In this document: in pieces, positions 48,120 to 57,689 of the stretch | Numbering within the stretch: the stretch's first letter is position 1 | Layout: each line of letters opens with the position of its first letter | Assembly (NCBI GenBank): GCA_903929475.1 | Contig: CAIYUV010000176.1 | Span: forward strand, 1-64,000 | From: an uncultured Spartobacteria bacterium | GTDB lineage: Bacteria; Verrucomicrobiota; Verrucomicrobiia; Chthoniobacterales; Chthoniobacteraceae | DNA length: 64,000 bases | Reading direction: 5' to 3' | Made by a program: the position numbers and the translations under genes | The notes under the pieces: generated by a model | Told to the model about the DNA's origin: nothing | The model's database searches: none | What the model saw: the letters and a program-made list of their open reading frames with translations, nothing else

Positions 48120-50735
48120 TTACTTTTTCTGATTGTTGAAATTCACCCAGTTCAGATCGAGCGCGCCGCCCTTTTGCGGTGCTTTGGTATGAGCGATGAA
48201 GAATAGATCGTTCACGCCGCCGGGATCGGTGACGGGGATGGTGACTTCGCGGAAGTCGTTCGCCGCGCCGGGTAACTCGGTTTTTGCGACGAGCGCGCCC
48301 TGCGGTGACCCGGCGCGCACTTCGAGCGAAACGGCGGCGAGCGGTGTGAGGTGGAGCGTGAGGCTCTCGATGCCAGCGAGATTGACGGTGGAAAATTTCA
48401 ACCAGCCATCGTTCGCAAATCTCGCAACGAGGCCGTGGCCTCCCTCCATGAAGTCCACAACATCCACGCCCTGCGATGCGTCGTTCATGGCGGCCTTGCG
48501 TTTGCGCGCGTGCAGGACGTGCTCGGCGATTCCACGCAGCGGCGGCACTCCGGCTGCGCCGTTGTCGTTGTAAGATGCCGTGATGACGAACACGCCGCCG
48601 TCCTGACGCTCTCCGCCGACGGTCGTCCTGAGCGAACCGCTCAATCCCGTCACCGCCTTCGCTTCGGGCGAATGTGCGAGGTCGAGAATCCAGTCCACCA
48701 TGAGCTGCGTCTCGGCGAGCGTGTGCTGCGGGTGCGGCGGCATCGGGATTTGCTGCCCCCACACGCCCACGCCGCCGGAGATGATTTTGGCCGCGAGTTT
48801 CGCGGGTGCGGTCGCATCGCCGTCGTATTTTTTGGCGACATCCAAATACGCAGGCCCCGCAGATTTTTCCCGCACCGTGTGACACGCGAAGCATGTCGTG
48901 CGCTGCATCAGCGCAAGTCCGGGATGGACGGCATCGCCACTGCGCGTCGAGCGATACGCCCCCTGCACGACGACGCGCTTTGGATTGATCTTGCCCTCAT
49001 CGCTGGAGCCGTCCTCGGCGTCGGTGACGCGCACTTTGAAATCCACCACGTCCTTCGGGTCGAAAAATCCACCATTTTGCGGCGCGAGAATTTCCACCAC
49101 CGGCATCGCATTTCCCACGGTGATGACTGTGCGCGCCTCGCTCACCGCGCCTGCGGCATCCGTCACCTTCAGCGAAACGGTGTGTTGCCCCGGCTCGGTA
49201 AAGGTGAAGCGCGGTGTAACTTCGGAGGACGTTTTGCCAGCGCCGAAATCCCACGCAAACTTGAGCGCATCACCATCGGCATCGCGTGTGCCGATTGCGC
49301 TGAAGTGCACATCGAGCGGTTGTTTGCCCGCGAGCGGCCAGTTGCTCAGCACAGCCACGGGCGCGCGATTACCTCGGTGATAGACGATGCGCGACAATTG
49401 CCCGTCCGAGTTGCCGTGCCATTTGTCGCCATACTCCAGCAGCAGCAGCGTGTGATCCGGCGCAAACTTGATGTCGATCGGCTTGCGGAATGCGAACTGA
49501 GGCGCGAAGGATTCGATGCCCGCGAGTTTCCCTTCCGCTGTAAGCCGCACGATTTTGATCCAGTTGCGCGTCCATTCGTAAATGAACAGCGCGCCGTCGA
49601 ATTGCTCCGGCAGTTTGAGGTCGGACTTCACCGCTGCATCGAAGTGAAAAAACGGCCCGGCCATCGCCGAACGCGCGCCACTGCCAAGCTCGGGAAATTC
49701 CTTCGACGCCGTCGTGGGATACCACAGCAACGCAGGCTGCGCGGGCGGCAATTCCCTCAGCCCCGTGTTGCGCGGCGAGTTGTTGATCGGGTGCGCTGCA
49801 TCGAAAGGCTCACCCATTTTTCCGTCTGCGCCGACACTGCGATACGCCTCATTTGGCCCCGTGAACATCGGATGCCCGAAGTTGCCCGCTTTCGTCGCGA
49901 CGTTGAATTCGTCAAATCCCACCGACCCCGACTTTTGATCCGTGTTCGGCCCCACATCACCCCACACTATCCATCCTGTCTTCGGATCGACCGAAGAATG
50001 AAAACCATTGCGCACACCCATCGCAAAAATCTCCAGACGCCCTTGCTTCGGATCGGAAAAAAGATTCCCGGCGGGTATGTCGTAGCCGCCATCTTCGCGC
50101 GGATGAATGCGCAGAATCTTTCCACGCAAATCCTGCGTGTTGGCGCTTGAGCGCAACGAATCGCGCAGCAGCCCGCCCGGAGAAATGTCAATCGGCGGAT
50201 CGGGAATCGGCGGTGAGTTGTCGCCCGTGCCGAGGATCAGATTTCCCGACGCCTTGTCGAAAAACAATCCGCCGCCCATGTGAATCGCGCCGCCGTATTC
50301 GATGGGATATTCGAGCAGCACTTTTTCCGAGGTGAGATCGAGCATTCCATCCGCGCCAAACGTGAATCGCGCCAGCCGCTGCACATCGTGTTTCGCCGCC
50401 GGGCAGAAAAACAAAAACACATTTCTGCTCTTCCCAAAATCCCCAGCCGCCGCCACGCCGATCAGCCCCAGTTCCGGCCCCGACGCCACCGGCACGCGCG
50501 CTACCCTCGCCAAATTCCGTGTCGCCGCGCTCCAGCGTTGCAGCGTCCCGCGTTGCTCGGCGATGAGCACATCCCCATCCGGCAGCGCCTCCATCTGCAC
50601 CGCATCATTCAACCCCGTCGCCAACACCTCGCGTTCGAGCCGCGCGGGATCGAAGTCCTCCGCGAGCGCGGTGGCCATGAAAACCACGGGCATCGCCACT
50701 CTCGGCAGGTAAAATTTGGAGCGGAAAAGTTTCAT
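48120..50735 (-). CDS. Secreted PQQ sugar dehydrogenase-like propeller + PKD + cytochrome c + C-terminal CBM6-like region
   Basis: VLATGLNDAVQMEALPDGDVLIAEQRGTLQRW...; PKD FTEPGQHTVSLKVTDAAG; cytochrome TTCFACHTVREKSAGPAYLDVAKKY...QIPMPPHPQHTLAETQLMVDWIL. Confidence 0.92.
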   Translation of the reverse strand: MKLFRSKFYLPRVAMPVVFMATALAEDFDPARLEREVLATGLNDAVQMEALPDGDVLIAEQRGTLQRWSAATRNLARVARVPVASGPELGLIGVAAAGDFGKSRNVFLFFCPAAKHDVQRLARFTFGADGMLDLTSEKVLLEYPIEYGGAIHMGGGLFFDKASGNLILGTGDNSPPIPDPPIDISPGGLLRDSLRSSANTQDLRGKILRIHPREDGGYDIPAGNLFSDPKQGRLEIFAMGVRNGFHSSVDPKTGWIVWGDVGPNTDQKSGSVGFDEFNVATKAGNFGHPMFTGPNEAYRSVGADGKMGEPFDAAHPINNSPRNTGLRELPPAQPALLWYPTTASKEFPELGSGARSAMAGPFFHFDAAVKSDLKLPEQFDGALFIYEWTRNWIKIVRLTAEGKLAGIESFAPQFAFRKPIDIKFAPDHTLLLLEYGDKWHGNSDGQLSRIVYHRGNRAPVAVLSNWPLAGKQPLDVHFSAIGTRDADGDALKFAWDFGAGKTSSEVTPRFTFTEPGQHTVSLKVTDAAGAVSEARTVITVGNAMPVVEILAPQNGGFFDPKDVVDFKVRVTDAEDGSSDEGKINPKRVVVQGAYRSTRSGDAVHPGLALMQRTTCFACHTVREKSAGPAYLDVAKKYDGDATAPAKLAAKIISGGVGVWGQQIPMPPHPQHTLAETQLMVDWILDLAHSPEAKAVTGLSGSLRTTVGGERQDGGVFVITASYNDNGAAGVPPLRGIAEHVLHARKRKAAMNDASQGVDVVDFMEGGHGLVARFANDGWLKFSTVNLAGIESLTLHLTPLAAVSLEVRAGSPQGALVAKTELPGAANDFREVTIPVTDPGGVNDLFFIAHTKAPQKGGALDLNWVNFNNQKK

Positions 50736-50864
50736 GAATAGAACGCGCCCGTGCGACATCGCACCGGCACAGCGGTTCAACAAGTCTTTTGGATTTCATC
50801 GGCGGCTTTTGAACAGCATTCTCATTTGCTACTCGAATCCGTGTCTGCGTAATGTCGCCCAGCC

Positions 50865-53687
50865 ATGACCAGACTGGCTTCCTCCATTATCGTTTCAGTG
50901 GTGACACTCATAGCCAGTGCGGCTCCCGCATTTTCTCAGGGCGAGGATGCGAAGCTGCTGGAGACTTTTTTTGAACTCGGGCTGCCGGAGGTGAAGGGTG
51001 CGAAGTGGGTGCAGGCCTACGGTGAGGATGGGGAGCAGGCGACGCTGCTAGGCGGATACAATTCAAACTACAATGGCAACGCATGGCTCGTGAGCGAGGC
51101 CAACGGCGTGGTGGAGGTGGTCTTTGTGGATGGCCGTCGTGCGAAGGGGCGCAAGGGCGATGAGAATTCGCCTGCTGCGGACGGAGATGCCCGGATCATG
51201 ATTCAGCCGGCGAAATTGGATGCCGACATGAAGGCGCTGGGCAAGCAGTTGAAATCGCCGGAGGGATTTTCCCAACGCTCGACAGCCCGGATGGCGGGTA
51301 TGGCACTGGTTGCGCTGGCCCAGTTTCAGCGGAATGGCCACGGCGATTTTGCGAAGGAGCATTTCCCGTATGCCGTGCAGATCGCAGGTTCCCCGGCGAA
51401 GGCGCTCGATGGTGTGGTGAGCCTGATTGCGGATGCGACGATGGGGGATGTATGCACGAAGTTTTACGAAAATGGAAATGCCGCCGCGTGCGCAACGGCA
51501 GTCGAAGGACTGGCTGCGAAATTTCCGCGCGGCTGGAAGCAGCGGGATACGGCGCTGATGTTCGCAGCGCGGCTTCGCGAGCAAAAGCACTCGCCGCACG
51601 CGGATGATCCTGAGGCCAGAGCCGCCGCCGCCGTGCTGCTCGCACTTCGCGCGCAGGATGCAGGGCAAATTAATGGATTTGGAAACTGGATGCTGCCGAA
51701 ATTACTGGACGACAGCGGAGGCGAGCGCCGGGGAAGGACGTTTTTCCGGAGGCGGCATCGTTCGTTTTCCGATGATGAACCCGCAGTGAAGGACGGTCCG
51801 CTGTCCCGCTATCTGGCCAAGTCGCGGGAGGCGCTGCCGGGACTTGTGCTGTTACTGGGCGATCAGCGTTTCGTCCGCTTTTCCATGAGGGATAGATTCA
51901 GGCATTCGTATTTCAGCTCACGCATGAGCCGGGACGAAGCGATCCAGCAGCAATACGGAGCCATGTCGCGCCCTGCGGAACTCGGCGAGATCGCCCGCAG
52001 TCTCATCGGGCAGGTTGCACCAAATGATTTCGTGGAATCGGACGATGACATCCGCAAATGGGCCGCCAGTGCAGTTACAAAGACGGATGAGGAGATTGCT
52101 TGGGATTATCTCCGCAACAGTAATGGCACGAACGACGGCGCATTCAGCATGGGCCTTTCATTCCTCGTTGCAAAAGGAGGGGACGAAACTCTTCGCAAGC
52201 TCCGGGAGGTTTTCCTCGATCCGGGAGTGTGGAGTTCCGGTTCGCTCGAAAACGTGATCGAGCAGGCTGCCGCGTGGCTCAAGCGTGCCAAGCCGGAGCC
52301 GGAATTCGGCCCGAAGCTCATCGCGGTTGCAAAGTCGGGGCTGAAGCGCGAGGGCGACGAGCAAGCCAGATACTTCGAAAGAGGTGACAACGGGGAGTAT
52401 GCAAAGCAGATCGCCGCGCAGCAGAAGGCTCAGATGGCGAAATTGGACGGCCTTTTCAAACCACAGAAGCCGCTCGCTGAGCGCATCGCAGAGATCGCCG
52501 CGATGGACGAGGCGGAGGCATCGGGATTCCTGCAAACATTGCGGAAGGATTTCGAGAAAACCGCACCGGAGGAACTGTTGTCAGCCGTCTTTCCCGCAGC
52601 GGCGGCGGCGAAGTCTGCGGAGGTAAAGATAGCCCTGCTCGGCAGTCTCTACCGTGAGGCAGGCAAGGCTGCGGACCCGTCGAAATCCACACCAGCCGCC
52701 CGCGAAGCCATGCAGACGCTTCTGCGCGACACGGGCGAAGTTTCAAACCGTTGGAATCCGGGCAGCAAACAGAAAATCGCGGAGTTTGCCGCCAACATGA
52801 TTGTCCTGCTTCACTGTCAGGCCAAGGATCGCGAGACGTGGCAGATTTATGGGATGAAAATGCCGCGCCTCGCGACTAAGTGGATGCTCCACAGCGCGCA
52901 GGAGATCGCCGCTGGCAAACCCGTCCCTCCGCTTCCTGATCCAGCAAAGGCAGACGGCCCAGCGCTGGTGAAGGAACTTGGCGCGCTCACCGCCGCGGCC
53001 ATCGCTGGGGCTTTCGACAAAAAATCACCCAACGAACAAATCGCCATCGTAACTCACTTGGAAAAAAATCCCGACTGGCCCGCGTCGCTTGTTGAATTTC
53101 ATTTTACCATTGCCGAAGTGTCCGACGCGGAGGCGGGCACGCTGCCCGGCTTTGACGCTGCAAAATGGAAGGGGCGCAAACTCGATGAAGCTGCTATCCA
53201 GGAGTTGAGGGTGCTCACGGAAAAGGCAGCCCTCACGACGCCGGTGATGCTCTCAGTCGCGATCACAAGTCCTCTGGCCGGAGTCGGCATCAGCATCGGA
53301 AAGTGGGAACAGAAAATCGGAACTCGACAGATCGAGCAGATGGGTCTGCCCAAGGGTGATTCCAAACCAGAGGCCGTATGGGTTGCTGCGATACAAATTT
53401 CAAAAGACAGTTCGGATATTGAGGGAGCCTCGCGAGACGCCGCCGGTTTTGGCTACCTCGCGTGGAAGGACGAAGGGAAGACGCGCGCGTGGCGAGAAAA
53501 GTATGCGAAGACGGCACCAAAGTCCGCAAACGACGAGGATGGCCCGCCATTCGGCTCTCATAAACTCGATCCCAGCCCGGCGAAGTTTGAGCAAAAACTG
53601 AAGGACTGGCTCTCAATGAAAGCCAGCAGCCGCGGGCCCGCGCAGATCTATTTCTACTCCGCGAAAGTTTCCGAAAAAGACGAATAA
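50865..53687 (+). CDS. Large secreted hypothetical protein (940 aa), 3 nt upstream of moxR
   Basis: Signal peptide MTRLASSIIVSVVTLIASAAPAFSQ; no domain recognised. Confidence 0.8.
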   Translation: MTRLASSIIVSVVTLIASAAPAFSQGEDAKLLETFFELGLPEVKGAKWVQAYGEDGEQATLLGGYNSNYNGNAWLVSEANGVVEVVFVDGRRAKGRKGDENSPAADGDARIMIQPAKLDADMKALGKQLKSPEGFSQRSTARMAGMALVALAQFQRNGHGDFAKEHFPYAVQIAGSPAKALDGVVSLIADATMGDVCTKFYENGNAAACATAVEGLAAKFPRGWKQRDTALMFAARLREQKHSPHADDPEARAAAAVLLALRAQDAGQINGFGNWMLPKLLDDSGGERRGRTFFRRRHRSFSDDEPAVKDGPLSRYLAKSREALPGLVLLLGDQRFVRFSMRDRFRHSYFSSRMSRDEAIQQQYGAMSRPAELGEIARSLIGQVAPNDFVESDDDIRKWAASAVTKTDEEIAWDYLRNSNGTNDGAFSMGLSFLVAKGGDETLRKLREVFLDPGVWSSGSLENVIEQAAAWLKRAKPEPEFGPKLIAVAKSGLKREGDEQARYFERGDNGEYAKQIAAQQKAQMAKLDGLFKPQKPLAERIAEIAAMDEAEASGFLQTLRKDFEKTAPEELLSAVFPAAAAAKSAEVKIALLGSLYREAGKAADPSKSTPAAREAMQTLLRDTGEVSNRWNPGSKQKIAEFAANMIVLLHCQAKDRETWQIYGMKMPRLATKWMLHSAQEIAAGKPVPPLPDPAKADGPALVKELGALTAAAIAGAFDKKSPNEQIAIVTHLEKNPDWPASLVEFHFTIAEVSDAEAGTLPGFDAAKWKGRKLDEAAIQELRVLTEKAALTTPVMLSVAITSPLAGVGISIGKWEQKIGTRQIEQMGLPKGDSKPEAVWVAAIQISKDSSDIEGASRDAAGFGYLAWKDEGKTRAWREKYAKTAPKSANDEDGPPFGSHKLDPSPAKFEQKLKDWLSMKASSRGPAQIYFYSAKVSEKDE

Positions 53688-53690
53688 CCT

Positions 53691-54668
53691 ATGAACACCA
53701 AACCAGCACAACTCTGGCAAAACACCCTCAACACCATCACACGCATCCGCGAGCAAACCGCGCGCGTCATCGTCGGCCAGGATGCCGTCATTGAGCTCAT
53801 GCTCACCGCGCTGCTCTGCAAGGGCCACTGCCTCATCGTGGGCGTGCCCGGCCTCGCGAAGACGCTCCTCGTCTCCACGCTCGGAAAAATCCTCGGGTTG
53901 AAATTCCACCGCATCCAGTTCACGCCCGATCTCATGCCGACCGACATCGTCGGCTCGGAAATCCTGCAAACATCGGAATCCGGGCGCGGCTTCGAGTTCG
54001 CGCCGGGGCCGATTTTTGCAAACCTCATCCTCGCCGACGAAATCAACCGCACACCGCCAAAAACGCAGGCCGCATTGCTCGAAGCGATGCAGGAAAAACA
54101 GGTCACCGTCGCCGGAAGGACAAGACGTTTGGAAGAACCGTTCCTCGTTTTTGCCACGCAGAATCCCATCGAACACGAAGGCACCTACCCGCTCCCCGAA
54201 GCACAACTCGACCGCTTCTTTTTCAAGCTGAAAATTGACTACCCCAGCATGGACGAGGAACTCGCAGTGTTGGATCGCACCACCGGCGCGCAGCTTCCCG
54301 AGGCCGATGCCGTCCTCGACGCCGCCGCGCTCATCGCCCTTCAGGCAAGCGTCCACGACGTGCCTCTTCCCGACAACGTGAAGCGCAGCATCCTCAAGCT
54401 CACCCACAGCAGTCGCCCCGCGAGCGATCTCGGCGACGACTACGTTAAAAAATACGTCAACTGGGGAGCCGGACCACGCGCTGGGCAGACACTCGTCCGC
54501 GCCGCCAAAGCCCTCGCACTCCTGCGCGGACGCGAGAGCGCCTCGCTGGAGGAAGTCAAAGCAGTCGCGCCTGCCGTCCTTCGTCACCGCATCATTCCCA
54601 GCTACAACGCTACTGGCGAAGGAATCACCGTCGAGGACATCATCGTGCATTTGATTGGAAAACTGTGA
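53691..54668 (+). CDS. MoxR-family AAA+ ATPase
   Basis: VIVGQDAVIELMLTALLCKGHCLIVGVPGLAKTLLVSTLGKILGLKFHRIQFTPDLMPTDIVG...LADEINRTPPKTQAALLEAMQEKQVTV...ATQNPIEHEGTYPLPEAQLDRF. Confidence 0.97.
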   Translation: MNTKPAQLWQNTLNTITRIREQTARVIVGQDAVIELMLTALLCKGHCLIVGVPGLAKTLLVSTLGKILGLKFHRIQFTPDLMPTDIVGSEILQTSESGRGFEFAPGPIFANLILADEINRTPPKTQAALLEAMQEKQVTVAGRTRRLEEPFLVFATQNPIEHEGTYPLPEAQLDRFFFKLKIDYPSMDEELAVLDRTTGAQLPEADAVLDAAALIALQASVHDVPLPDNVKRSILKLTHSSRPASDLGDDYVKKYVNWGAGPRAGQTLVRAAKALALLRGRESASLEEVKAVAPAVLRHRIIPSYNATGEGITVEDIIVHLIGKL

Positions 54669-55552
54669 GCGCCTATCGCTACCTACGCCCGGATGACGTC
54701 CGGCGGCTCGAAAGCTACGAGTTCGCCGCACGCTTGCTTGCGGAGGGATGGCTGAACGGGCGGCACCGCTCGCGGCTGCGCGGGGCCTCGACGGAGTTTC
54801 ACGAATATCGCGCCTACACGCCGGGCGACGCGCCGGGGCTGGTGGACTGGCGCGTGTTTGCACGCACGGACAGGCACTACGTGAAGACCTTCGAACAGGA
54901 GACGAATCTCGAATGTCACCTCCTGCTCGACAGCAGCAGCAGCATGGCGTTTGGCGGCGGCTCCGCGACGACAAAACTCGAATTTGCCTCCTACTTCGCG
55001 GCGGCTCTCGCGTGGCTTGTTGTGCGCGGGAGCGATCAGGTGTCGCTTCAAATTTTCGACGACCGTGTGCGAGAATTTCTCCCGCCGGGCAGCACACGGC
55101 AGCATTTGCACCAGGTGCTCTCCACGCTGGAAAGCAACGAGCCGCGCGGCCCCACGTCGCTCTCCGCCGCCCTTGCGCGTGCCGCGCTTCAGATCCGCCG
55201 CCGTGGGACGGTCATCGTGTTGAGCGACTTCTACGACGAACCCGCCGCCATTTTTGCCGCGCTCAATCCATTCATCCATCGCGGATTTCGCATCCACCTT
55301 TTTCACCTACTCTCGCCGGAGGAGATGGAACTCGGTGATGGCGTTCTCTCGCGCTATGAGGACATGGAGACTCGTGATACACTCACGCTCCACCCGCGCG
55401 CCCTCGCTGAAAGCTACCGCGATGCGCTGCAAACGCACATCACACGCCTGCGCACACTCAGCGCGCAGCGGCGGATTGACTACCATGTCGCGCGCACTGA
55501 CGGGACGTTCTGGCCGCTTTTCGACCGCATCACGGGGGAGGGAGGAAAATGA
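54665..55552 (+). CDS. DUF58 domain protein (VWA-like)
   Basis: GTGA overlap with moxR; GRHRSRLRGASTEFHEYRAYTPGDAPGLVDWRVFARTDRHYVKTFEQETNLECHLLLDSSSSMAFG. Confidence 0.95.
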   Translation: MSAYRYLRPDDVRRLESYEFAARLLAEGWLNGRHRSRLRGASTEFHEYRAYTPGDAPGLVDWRVFARTDRHYVKTFEQETNLECHLLLDSSSSMAFGGGSATTKLEFASYFAAALAWLVVRGSDQVSLQIFDDRVREFLPPGSTRQHLHQVLSTLESNEPRGPTSLSAALARAALQIRRRGTVIVLSDFYDEPAAIFAALNPFIHRGFRIHLFHLLSPEEMELGDGVLSRYEDMETRDTLTLHPRALAESYRDALQTHITRLRTLSAQRRIDYHVARTDGTFWPLFDRITGEGGK

Positions 55553-55655
55553 CGGATGACGGACTCCGAATGACGAATTTTGCACGCCTGCCTGCGGGTG
55601 CGTATTCGCCAATCGTCATTCCACATTCGTCATTCGGAGTCCGTCATCCGTCATT
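55548..55655 (+). repeat. Perfect 31-bp inverted repeat made of 7-bp units, between DUF58 and BatA-like genes
   Basis: AATGACGGATGACGGACTCCGAATGACGAAT (55548-55578) is the exact reverse complement of ATTCGTCATTCGGAGTCCGTCATCCGTCATT (55625-55655); 46-nt loop. Confidence 0.95.
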
Positions 55656-55667
55656 CCGCTACACGCC

Positions 55668-57689
55668 ATGAACTTAGCCTTTGCCAATCCCGCATGGCTT
55701 CTTGCCGCGCTCGTTGCGGTGCCGCTGCTGGCGCACTTGTTTTCACGCGCCCGCCCTCGGAGGCGCGACTTCCCATCGCTCAAACTCCTACGCGAGGCGA
55801 TGCGCCGCGTGACGAGCGTCCGCAAGCCGTGTGACCGCTGGCTGCTCGTCGTGCGCACGCTCGCGATGGCGGCGCTCATCGGTGCGTTTTTGCAGCCGTT
55901 GCTGCTGTCACGTTTTGCATCGAAGGACGGCGTGGAAAAAACGACGGTGCTCGTGGTGGATGTGTCGGCCTCGATGGCCTACGCCGACGGCACTCGGACG
56001 CGGCTGGCGCAGGCGACTGCTGCTGCGGAGGACGTATTGGCCACGCTGCCGGTAAACTCGCGTGCAAATATCATCTGGTTGCGCGCACACGCCGTGGCGG
56101 AACTGCCGGAGCCGGGGATGAATCTCGGATTCCTCCGCGACGCGCTGAGAAAAACGACCGTGCGCTCCGAGGCTGGTGACATCGCCGGGGCATTCGCTCT
56201 TGCCGCGAAGCAGCTCGAATCCGCATCCGGCGAACGCGAACTCGTGGTGCTTTCCGATTTTCAAAAATCCGCATGGCGCACTGTGAACTGGGCGATGCCG
56301 TCCTCGATCCGCGTCACGCGCATCGCCGTGGGCGACTCGCAGGCGGCAAACGTCGGCCTTGCCGGGCTTGTGCTGGAGCCTGCGCGCCCTGTGGCGGGGC
56401 AGGAAGCGCGCATGGTGTGCCGGGTGCGAAATTTTTCCGCAGACGCAAGGCGGGTGACGGTCTTTGGCGAGGCGGGTGAAAGCCGTATTTCGCAGACAGT
56501 GGAACTTGCTCCGTGGAGCGAGGCGCTCGCGATGATGCCTGTGAAATTTCCCGTTGAGGGCACCGTCGCGCTGAAGGCGTCGCTCGGAGAGGATCGCTTC
56601 CCCAGCGATGATGTGCGATACGCGCTCGCGGATGTGCGTGGTGCGTTGCAAGTCGCCATCGTCGGCACGGGGCCGGTCGCGCAGACGTGGCTGCGCGCCG
56701 CGCAGTCACTTGATGCTGTGGTCGCGCGCCAGTCGTCACTTGCGGATGCGACTGCGGATGTGGTCTTCGTCGCCGGGTGGCGCGGCGAGGATGTCGCGCC
56801 ATTGCTCCAGCGAGGCTCGGCGGTCGTGGTGCAGCCCGCCGAGGGGCTGGATGCCGCGATGCTGGCGAAGTTGCTAGGACAGGAAAGCCCCGCATCGCCG
56901 CTTGCCGCGGAGACGAAGGACGCGCCGGGTTGGAATCTGCAAATCGCCGCCGAGGAGCACACGGTTTTCTCGCTCTTCGCCGGCGGGGCGTATGGCGATC
57001 CGTCCGCCGGAAAATTCCGCCGCCGTGTGGTGACGCCGCAGTTTTTGAAGGGAACGACACTGTTGAAATTTGACGACGGCAACCCGGCGCTCATGTTGAT
57101 TGACGGTCGGCGGCTCTCTTGGTGGAACCTCGATCTCGGTGCCAGCGACTGGATGACACGCACGGCGTTTCTGCCTTTTTTTGGCGAGTTCCTCCGCCAT
57201 GTCGCCGCCGGTGTTGTCGCGCCTTCGTCGCATGAATTTGATCCGGGCGAGCCGCTGCGCCTCGATGCTGCGTCGCTCGATCCCGCGACCATCAAGCTCG
57301 TGGACGAGCGTGAGCAGGCCGTGGCGCTTGCCGCAGAAAATACGCGCAAGCCCGGCGGTCTTGCGACGGCTGCCGACATCGCACCCGGCAGTTACCGATG
57401 GATGACGCAGGACGGGGTGCTGGATCGTGCGGTGGTGAATTTCCCGGAGACGGAGAGCGACCTGCGCACTCTCACGACTGCTGAACTCGAAAAGGGAGCG
57501 GGTGCCCTCATCACCGGCAGTGCGCGCGAGCGCCTCGGCGACTTACGCGAGGGCCGTCCGCTGTGGCCTTGGTTCCTTGCGGCGGCTGCGGTGCTGTTTG
57601 TGATCGAGGGCGTGTTGCTGCGCTTTTTCAAAATCACGGCCGGGCCTGCAACGAACGCGATGGAAAGAAAGGAGATGGCGGAGGTATGA
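55668..57689 (+). CDS. BatA-like membrane VWA protein
   Basis: MNLAFANPAWLLAALVAVPLLAHLFSRARPRRRDFPSLKLLREAMRRV...TTVLVVDVSASMAYADGTRTRLAQA (MIDAS DxSxS). Confidence 0.92.
   Translation: MNLAFANPAWLLAALVAVPLLAHLFSRARPRRRDFPSLKLLREAMRRVTSVRKPCDRWLLVVRTLAMAALIGAFLQPLLLSRFASKDGVEKTTVLVVDVSASMAYADGTRTRLAQATAAAEDVLATLPVNSRANIIWLRAHAVAELPEPGMNLGFLRDALRKTTVRSEAGDIAGAFALAAKQLESASGERELVVLSDFQKSAWRTVNWAMPSSIRVTRIAVGDSQAANVGLAGLVLEPARPVAGQEARMVCRVRNFSADARRVTVFGEAGESRISQTVELAPWSEALAMMPVKFPVEGTVALKASLGEDRFPSDDVRYALADVRGALQVAIVGTGPVAQTWLRAAQSLDAVVARQSSLADATADVVFVAGWRGEDVAPLLQRGSAVVVQPAEGLDAAMLAKLLGQESPASPLAAETKDAPGWNLQIAAEEHTVFSLFAGGAYGDPSAGKFRRRVVTPQFLKGTTLLKFDDGNPALMLIDGRRLSWWNLDLGASDWMTRTAFLPFFGEFLRHVAAGVVAPSSHEFDPGEPLRLDAASLDPATIKLVDEREQAVALAAENTRKPGGLATAADIAPGSYRWMTQDGVLDRAVVNFPETESDLRTLTTAELEKGAGALITGSARERLGDLREGRPLWPWFLAAAAVLFVIEGVLLRFFKITAGPATNAMERKEMAEV

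Noticed and set aside
48351-50150. 599-aa + strand ORF
   Set aside because: Antisense to the PQQ/PKD/cytochrome fusion; coding signal is clearly on the minus strand.
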